Shown one piece after another: positions 59,082 to 64,000 of a stretch of 64,000 bases of DNA. The notes under the pieces were generated by a model. The model was not told the DNA's origin. It saw only the letters and a program-made list of their open reading frames with translations, and did not search any database. Position 1 is the stretch's first letter; each line of letters begins with the position of its first letter. Position numbers and translations under genes: made by a program. The DNA comes from Gordonia phthalatica (GTDB lineage: Bacteria > Actinomycetota > Actinomycetes > Mycobacteriales > Mycobacteriaceae). The DNA is taken from contig NZ_CP011853.1 of the NCBI RefSeq assembly GCF_001305675.1, positions 4,216,001-4,280,000 on the forward strand. Direction: 5' to 3'.

Positions 59082-60497
59082 ATGAATGCTGTGGCCGAAG
59101 ACGAGATCAAGCTGATACGTGACCGCGGATCGATCGAGCCGGGGGAATACGACTGCGAGTGGACCATCGACGGTCAGCAAGTGCGCGGGTACGTCGAACT
59201 GCGTGCGGGGCGTCCACCAATTGGCTACGCGCGTACAGAGTTGTTCGACGGCGCGATCCCCAGTCAGCCTGGGCGCTACGCGCGGAGCTACCCCTCGAGC
59301 AGCAACGTTCCCGTCGTGCGCGGGTACATCGACAGCCAGATGAAGCACGTGACCTTCTTCGATGTCCGCCTCACCGCCGAGTTCACCGAACGCACCCGCA
59401 TCGCTGGCGCTGTCGCACTCGTCAGCAATGTCGAGTTGCCGGACGACGTCGCGTTCACGTCGATGACGACTCAAGTCACACAGATCGAGCGGTTCAGCGG
59501 TCTTACTCCGATCGACAGTCGCATTGTGTCGGGCGGCGCTCCACGTGAGTTCGGAATCACCACAACCACGATGAAGCGGGAGTGGCGCGGTGAGCAGATG
59601 TCGGCGACCTTCTCCTACGGATACCGCAGCATCATCGACCCGTTCATCCTTTCGGTACGTTTCACCCCTTGGATCGAGTTCACCTCGTCTACCCCGATGG
59701 ACGCGACGACATGGCTTCGCCAGTGGTGCCTCCCGCTGGTCACACTGATCTCCGTTGCGACTGGTGCACACGAGAAGCCAACTCTCGTACGCCTCGCTAC
59801 CAGCGACGGCAAGGTCACTGCGGCAATCTTCGCCAGCCCGGTATCGCAGGAGCCCTATTACTGCATGAAGGAGTCATCGGACATCCTCGCCTTCACTGCC
59901 TCAGACAAGGACTTCTCGCTACCTCAAGTACTGACGTTATTGAACAACCTACGTAATGCAGGGCACCCGCTGATCGTCGGATACAACACGGTCGCTCTCG
60001 GAAACGACCAGCATCCCCAAGGCCGGCTCCTCCTACTGCTGCAGTGGCTCGAAGCAAGCTATGGGTTCGACCACCGGTCCGAGTTCGACGCACAGCAGGA
60101 GAAGCACACAGCGGAGCGGGACTCGCTGCTCGACAAGCTCAAGACCATGAAAGACAACGGCGAACTGACGTCTCAGGAATGGAAACTGGCCAAACGGATT
60201 CCGCGCTTCGCGCAACCAACCCTCAGCGAAGCACTAAGCCACTACTTCAAATTGCACAGCGAGCTCAACGTACGAGCCAAACTGGACCAGTCTACGCTCA
60301 TCCGCGAGACCATCGCGACAAGCGAAGCAAACAACGTTATCGAAGCTCTAGTCAAGGTGCGGAATGGTCTCTCACACGGCACCTCGACCTACGACGTGTT
60401 TCAACTTCTCGAAACTGTCAACAACTTGCACCCGCTTGTCCGAGCCGAGTACCTGCACCTCCTCGGCGGGTCGTTCAACGCACATTCTCTCCGGTAG
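59082..60497 (+). CDS. ApeA-like HEPN-domain protein, putative antiphage ribonuclease
   Basis: A 471-residue protein whose C-terminus has the HEPN ribonuclease signature Rx4H (R427-N-G-L-S-H432) within an all-helical domain of about 150 residues. The N-terminal ~300 residues are beta-rich, beginning GSIEPGEYDCEWTIDGQQVRG, and resemble the ApeA N-terminal domain. ApeA is a known single-gene abortive-infection system in which HEPN RNA cleavage follows phage sensing. Codon use is less GC-biased than in the flanking core genes. It lies at the start of an island with transposase remnants. Start is uncertain: a GTG at 59043 is also in frame. It could also be a non-defence HEPN protein. Confidence 0.65.
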   Translation: MNAVAEDEIKLIRDRGSIEPGEYDCEWTIDGQQVRGYVELRAGRPPIGYARTELFDGAIPSQPGRYARSYPSSSNVPVVRGYIDSQMKHVTFFDVRLTAEFTERTRIAGAVALVSNVELPDDVAFTSMTTQVTQIERFSGLTPIDSRIVSGGAPREFGITTTTMKREWRGEQMSATFSYGYRSIIDPFILSVRFTPWIEFTSSTPMDATTWLRQWCLPLVTLISVATGAHEKPTLVRLATSDGKVTAAIFASPVSQEPYYCMKESSDILAFTASDKDFSLPQVLTLLNNLRNAGHPLIVGYNTVALGNDQHPQGRLLLLLQWLEASYGFDHRSEFDAQQEKHTAERDSLLDKLKTMKDNGELTSQEWKLAKRIPRFAQPTLSEALSHYFKLHSELNVRAKLDQSTLIRETIATSEANNVIEALVKVRNGLSHGTSTYDVFQLLETVNNLHPLVRAEYLHLLGGSFNAHSLR

Positions 60498-60691
60498 TGA
60501 CGACTAATCCGGCGCGTCACAGGTGCGGCACATCGCGCCGGCCTCGGCCCCCCGCTTTCTGCCAACACCCGTTCCGCCATAGTAGGTGGCCAGATCTTGA
60601 ACCAAGAGACTAGGCCCTGATGAACCGACCGCTGAGATAAGCCCCACAGAGCAAGGTCTCGCGACATTAACGTTCGACCCGAACGCCTGGA

Positions 60692-60697
60692 TACACT
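60692..60697 (+). promoter_or_regulatory. -10 box of AT-rich membrane protein gene
   Basis: TACACT lies 27 bp before the ATG at 60725, with GAGGAA as ribosome site at 60716-60721. Confidence 0.4.
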
Positions 60698-60724
60698 ACC
60701 GAACACACAACCAATGAGGAACCT

Positions 60725-61690
60725 ATGGCCAGCCAACACGATACAGTCAGGGTCAGCGAGAATGACCTCCTTTCAACAAGCGAGATAATCTCCGTATCAG
60801 ATGGATCTGTAACGTACATCCCAGTCTCTCCCGACCAAGGTAAAATACAGCCCCTGACCCAATTAATTAATGACAGACTATTGGGATCTACATTTCCGAA
60901 CTTGCAGGCCAAAGGCCGCGGGCCAATTCGTGCATTAACCTGGGGGGTCTCTACGATTGCCGCAGCATCCATCACAGCCGCTTTCACAACCAATTTCATC
61001 CATTCCGACTGGTTCCCAGCTTCGGTAATTTCTTTCATTGCTTTTGCCGCTTTAGCGCTTGTTTCCATGTCGACTACCCATGTTTCCCGCATTACAGGAC
61101 GGAGAGCCTCCTGGATGATGCTACGACCACCATTGATTGTTGCGTTAAATGCGTCTGCAACCGTTCTTGTTGGGCTCGTCGGATCCGCCGAAATAAAAGG
61201 AGTCGACACTAGCGCCCTCCGGACGATCATCTTTGCAAATGCGATCATAGTATTCATTCTTTTACTCGCAGCGTGCGCAACAGTACATAAGACCGTGCGC
61301 GGACGCCGAGAAAAGGCTAAGGCAGATCTTCTGATACTCTTCGTTGCGGTTGCTCCGGTTTCATCGTGGGCGATTCTTGAGTCTGCCAGCGATAAGGAAG
61401 TCAACGAGAACGGGTCGTTGCCAACGCTTGCAGTGGTTGCATTGTTATGGCTTGCACTGCAGTCTATGTTTGTGGCCAGCGCTTCTGGTCGAGACCTTGC
61501 TGGTGCCCAGTTTGTCGTTCTGGACGACAAGCCTCAGCGAGGAAATAATGCGGTGCAGGAATCTAATTCTGTTCCGATGAATAAGGAGATTACTGTAGGC
61601 ACACCTTCTCGCCTCGGTACTGTGGCGGTGGGTGTTATTACGGGCGTTGTGGTAGGCCTGGCGCTGGGGCATGTCAAACATGCTAAATAA
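60725..61690 (+). CDS. Unknown multi-pass membrane protein of foreign composition
   Basis: A 321-residue protein with a soluble N-terminus (~1-68) and six or seven predicted membrane helices (about 70-90, 96-116, 134-154, 165-186, 200-218, 229-250 and a last one near 299-316). Codons ending in A or T, such as TTA, ATA and AAT, are frequent, unlike the surrounding high-GC genes, so it was probably acquired recently. No family recognised. It follows the ApeA-like gene by 227 bp and has its own -10 and ribosome site. A role as membrane partner or effector of that system is only a guess. Confidence 0.7.
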   Translation: MASQHDTVRVSENDLLSTSEIISVSDGSVTYIPVSPDQGKIQPLTQLINDRLLGSTFPNLQAKGRGPIRALTWGVSTIAAASITAAFTTNFIHSDWFPASVISFIAFAALALVSMSTTHVSRITGRRASWMMLRPPLIVALNASATVLVGLVGSAEIKGVDTSALRTIIFANAIIVFILLLAACATVHKTVRGRREKAKADLLILFVAVAPVSSWAILESASDKEVNENGSLPTLAVVALLWLALQSMFVASASGRDLAGAQFVVLDDKPQRGNNAVQESNSVPMNKEITVGTPSRLGTVAVGVITGVVVGLALGHVKHAK

Positions 61691-61802
61691 GTCGGCGATG
61701 TTCTCCGATTGAAAAGAACCGTATCTGTGACCATCGACGAGAATCTAACTGAGGAGAAGCCTGACTCACGTGGAGACTGCCGTATCTGTTAATCTGAGGA
61801 CG

Positions 61803-62088
61803 TCAATTTGATCGGCCTGACAGGGCGTTGGACGGAGTGTCGCCCAGATCGATTCCGGGTAGCCGATCGCCAGCGAAGACGGCCTCGTAGGTCTGATATC
61901 CAAGACGGTTGTTTTCGCTTGAGGTGAGATGGTCGTGTTCGTGAGAACACTCGAGGTCTCCCGCAATATCGAGGACTAACTCGCTCGCGAACGTGCGACG
62001 ATGGCTTCCGACCGGCGAGTCTCGACCACCTCATCGGGAGCGTGTTCCACCGCGCAATAGAAGACGGCCGAAAATTCTCGGCAATGGA
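61803..62088 (-). pseudogene. Possible RES-domain toxin remnant
   Basis: Directly after the antitoxin-like frame, short coding-looking pieces occur in different frames. One reads HEHDHLTSSENNRLGYQTYE and continues to a stop at 61803. The DLTSS...R...YE...F-type spacing recalls RES toxins, which degrade NAD. No intact frame spans the region, so it would be inactive. Confidence 0.3.
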
Positions 62089-62337
62089 TCAGCCGTCGAC
62101 TCCGTACGCCATCGCTCTGATAGCCACTTCGAGCTCTCTTGCGAAACCAGCACCGGGTGGCAGCCTTCGAATTGCCCGCGCTGGCGAGACATCGGCGAGG
62201 TGCGGGTTCATCCCCTGGAACCTCGCCTGGATCACCCTCTGCGGACTTCCGGTGGCTGCCAGCGACGCCGTAAGCGTCTCAGGCTTGATGGAGACAGGAT
62301 TTACCGGAAGAGACAATTGTGTCATGTCTCGCCCCAT
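62089..62337 (-). pseudogene. Antitoxin-like C-terminal fragment (Xre/MbcA type)
   Basis: An 82-codon frame ends with SPQRVIQARFQGMNPHLADV and then SPARAIRRLP, like the toxin-binding C-terminus of Xre/MbcA antitoxins (pattern FxGxNPxLxDxSPAxxL). The N-terminal DNA-binding domain is absent, so the gene seems truncated, possibly by the adjoining IS3 fragment that overlaps its start. Confidence 0.4.
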
Positions 62338-62570
62338 CGAGGCACCCGAAAAGGCTGCGTGACCGTGCCAATTGCATGGTCATCGACACCCCGCGAGGAT
62401 CCAGAGACCGCGCGCGGCGCGTTGGCTCGGATCGCCAAGCAACTCGATATCAACCCCGGAACCTGTGTAACTGGGTGCGCCGCGTTGACGCCGGCCAGGC
62501 TAAAATCCCTGTTGCGATCCGGGACGCAAGAGACAATGATCGCCCACCGGGCGTCGCCGCTCGGCGTTAC
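62324..62570 (+). pseudogene. IS3-family transposase OrfA remnant with frameshifts
   Basis: Joining three frame segments rebuilds an OrfA: MSRP, then RHPKRLRDRANCMVIDTPR, then DPETARGALARIAKQLDINP and finally LCNWVRRVDAGQ. This is the IS3-type helix-turn-helix pattern (RYPxELRERA...RIAxxLGINPETLRNWVRQ). At least two frame changes are needed, and no OrfB follows, so the element is dead. Confidence 0.65.
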
Positions 62571-62752
62571 CGTAGCCTAACCTCGAAATTTCATCGGGGT
62601 GATGTCCTGGCCTGTGCGGTTTCGGATTGAGGGCTGCGGGCTGATTATGCCTGTCGGGTACGACAAGGCCGCCGAGCGTCGGTGCGTCCGGGTTCCACAT
62701 CACCGGAAGTGCAAGTTCTGTCATCTCGTGAAGTCAGGGCCCGGCGGTCGCG

Positions 62753-64000
62753 TCAGCCGGGTGCCGGGTAGGCGGTCAGCTGATCGAGACCGGCAGCGAG
62801 CAGGCCACTCCACGGATGCTGCCGGTCGTACCGAAGCCGGAGTTGTCGGGCGTGACGGGTCAGACGGGCCGCGGTCGCAAACAGTCGCATGCGCAGTTTC
62901 TTGGGTTCCCACAGGCGGGCGGCGGTACCGGCCAATGCCAGCATTTGGGTCCAGGCGAGCAGATCGCACGCCACCTCGACCAGGGCGAGCCAGATCTGAT
63001 TCTGCGCGAACCCTTTCAGCGGAAGGTTAGTCAGGCCAGTATCTTTCGCGATCCGAATACGGTCCTCGCAGCGAGCCCGCCGCCGATGGCGGACCTCCAG
63101 ATCGGCAAGCTGACCGCCGGTGGTGTTGGTGGCGAACGCGATCAAGCGCCACCCATTGCGGTCGGTGATCCGCAGTTGAGCACCCGGATGCGGCTTCTCA
63201 CGGCGAACGATGACGCGCATTCCGGCCGGCCACCCCGCCAGGTCCAGGACACCGGTCAGTTCGGCAACATCAGCATTCTTGCGGGGTTCACCATCCGGGT
63301 CGTAGGCCGGAGTCCACGCCTGCTTCGGCAACTGGTCGATGAGGTCACCGATCGTCTCGTTCAACGGGAAGCCGACCGAATACGACAAGCGTCGACGGTT
63401 CAGGAAGGCGACGAAGTCGTGAGTGCCGCCGGCCGAGTCGGTGCGGATCAAGATCGAGCGGCCCGGCCGAGACCCGGCGCCCGGGACCTGATCGAGAATC
63501 TTCTTCGTCAGCGTGATGTGGTCGGCGGCGGTATTGGAACCCGCATTGCCGGGCCGCAGGATCGCCGCGGCGGCCTCACCAGTCCCGTCGGGTCCGTGGT
63601 CGATGAATGCCATCAAAGGATGAAACCCGAAGCCCCGCTTATAGGTTGGTTTCGCCTGCTCCTTGTCTGAGTGGGCGGTCACCAACGTCGCATCGATGTC
63701 GATGATCAACGGCTTCTTCGCCGATCGTCCATGATCGGGTGCCTGATCACCAGCCAGGGACCACACCTGCTGGCGGGCAGTGGCGCGAGCAGTCCGGATC
63801 GCATTCACCGCCCGCTCGGGATCGGCGGCCAGGGTGGTGATCAGGCGTGAGACCGTCGGATCGGAAGCCACCAGACCGAACACGTCGGGGCGACCGCGGA
63901 GCATGCTGATGTCGGCCAAACAGTCACCGCCGACGATCAAGCTGGTGGCCAGATCCAACAGGATCTTCGCTGGATCGTGCGTGGCGAGGGGTTTACGCCA
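62753..64000 (-). CDS. IS1380-family transposase, 5' end outside window
   Basis: The frame is open from the right edge to a stop at 62753 (415 residues visible). The N-terminal visible part, WRKPLATHDPAKILLDLATS and GGDCLADI, matches the IS1380 family. The DDE residues are D in IIDIDATLV, D in IRTDSAGGTHDF and E in CEDRIRIAKDTGL. Usual length is about 460 residues, so roughly 45 residues lie beyond the edge. The enzyme looks intact and may be active. It probably delivered or rearranged the island. Confidence 0.88.
   Translation of the reverse strand, partial: WRKPLATHDPAKILLDLATSLIVGGDCLADISMLRGRPDVFGLVASDPTVSRLITTLAADPERAVNAIRTARATARQQVWSLAGDQAPDHGRSAKKPLIIDIDATLVTAHSDKEQAKPTYKRGFGFHPLMAFIDHGPDGTGEAAAAILRPGNAGSNTAADHITLTKKILDQVPGAGSRPGRSILIRTDSAGGTHDFVAFLNRRRLSYSVGFPLNETIGDLIDQLPKQAWTPAYDPDGEPRKNADVAELTGVLDLAGWPAGMRVIVRREKPHPGAQLRITDRNGWRLIAFATNTTGGQLADLEVRHRRRARCEDRIRIAKDTGLTNLPLKGFAQNQIWLALVEVACDLLAWTQMLALAGTAARLWEPKKLRMRLFATAARLTRHARQLRLRYDRQHPWSGLLAAGLDQLTAYPAPG

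Larger units (their letters stand above)
61691..62752. other. Gene-poor stretch with decayed mobile and toxin-antitoxin fragments
   Basis: This 1062-bp region has no intact gene that I can support. It contains fragments of a possible RES-type toxin (61803-62088), an Xre/MbcA-type antitoxin C-terminus (62089-62337) and a frameshifted IS3 orfA (62324-62570). From 62571 to 62752, next to the IS1380 transposase, there should be one end of that element, but I could not fix its inverted repeat. Confidence 0.6.

Noticed and set aside
60401..60739. 112-codon minus-strand frame as a transposase fragment
   Set aside because: It overlaps the end of the ApeA-like gene and shows no recognisable recombinase or transposase motif.
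62500..62724. Small minus-strand frame next to the IS1380 transposase
   Set aside because: It starts plausibly but has no family match and overlaps the IS3 remnant; I could not support it as a gene.

Overview
The window is high-GC actinobacterial DNA with dense operons, ATGA/GTGA start-stop overlaps and many promoters whose -10 box lies about six bases before the start codon (leaderless transcripts). An antigen-85-type mycolyltransferase (15522-16475), a PorA-like DUF3068 protein and a broad lipid and aromatic catabolic gene set point to a mycolic-acid-containing actinomycete. Gordonia or a close relative is my inference; nothing in the sequence names the species.

Layout. 1-7636: an unknown protein cut by the left edge, L-aspartate oxidase (nadB), an ABC1/UbiB-type kinase, a DUF3068 membrane protein and a KstD-like flavoprotein. 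7793-15254: a TetR regulator, a 24-bp palindrome, then a fatty-acid or sterol-like catabolic operon (SCP-x-type thiolase, SRPBCC, double-hotdog MaoC, SDR, acyl-CoA dehydrogenase, FadD-type ligase). 15522-27278: mycolyltransferase; a DyP peroxidase with a cargo tail followed by its encapsulin shell; a heterodimeric ABC exporter; RNase HI coupled to a GH25-like protein; and a YhgE/Pip membrane protein with a degenerate ABC ATPase.

27449-39694 is an aromatic catabolic island. RidA and MarR read rightwards. Three leftward operons encode a Rieske oxygenase with a small HTH-like protein and its reductase; an extradiol dioxygenase, hydrolase, cupin, two SDRs and a ThDP enzyme; and an MFS importer with an aldehyde dehydrogenase. 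A related AT-rich operator-like sequence lies ahead of all four transcription units, so the MarR protein probably controls the whole set. 39867-47434 is an acyl-CoA module: CaiB-type CoA-transferase, two acyl-CoA dehydrogenases, CitE-like lyase, SDR, mesaconyl/itaconyl-CoA-hydratase-like protein and an MFS carrier. Its design resembles branched C5-dicarboxylate breakdown.

47431-58820 holds a TetR-controlled ABC transporter, two SDRs, a VOC dioxygenase-like protein, azlCD with a divergent Lrp/AsnC regulator, an ECF41-like sigma factor opposite a DoxX protein, and two paralogous small membrane proteins that carry duplicated palindromic promoters on either side of an aldo/keto reductase.

58821-64000 looks like a mobile or defence island with lower GC in part. 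It holds an ApeA-like HEPN protein, an AT-rich multi-pass membrane protein, remnants of a possible Xre/RES toxin-antitoxin pair, a frameshifted IS3-type orfA and an IS1380-family transposase running off the right edge. No rRNA, tRNA or CRISPR array was recognised.
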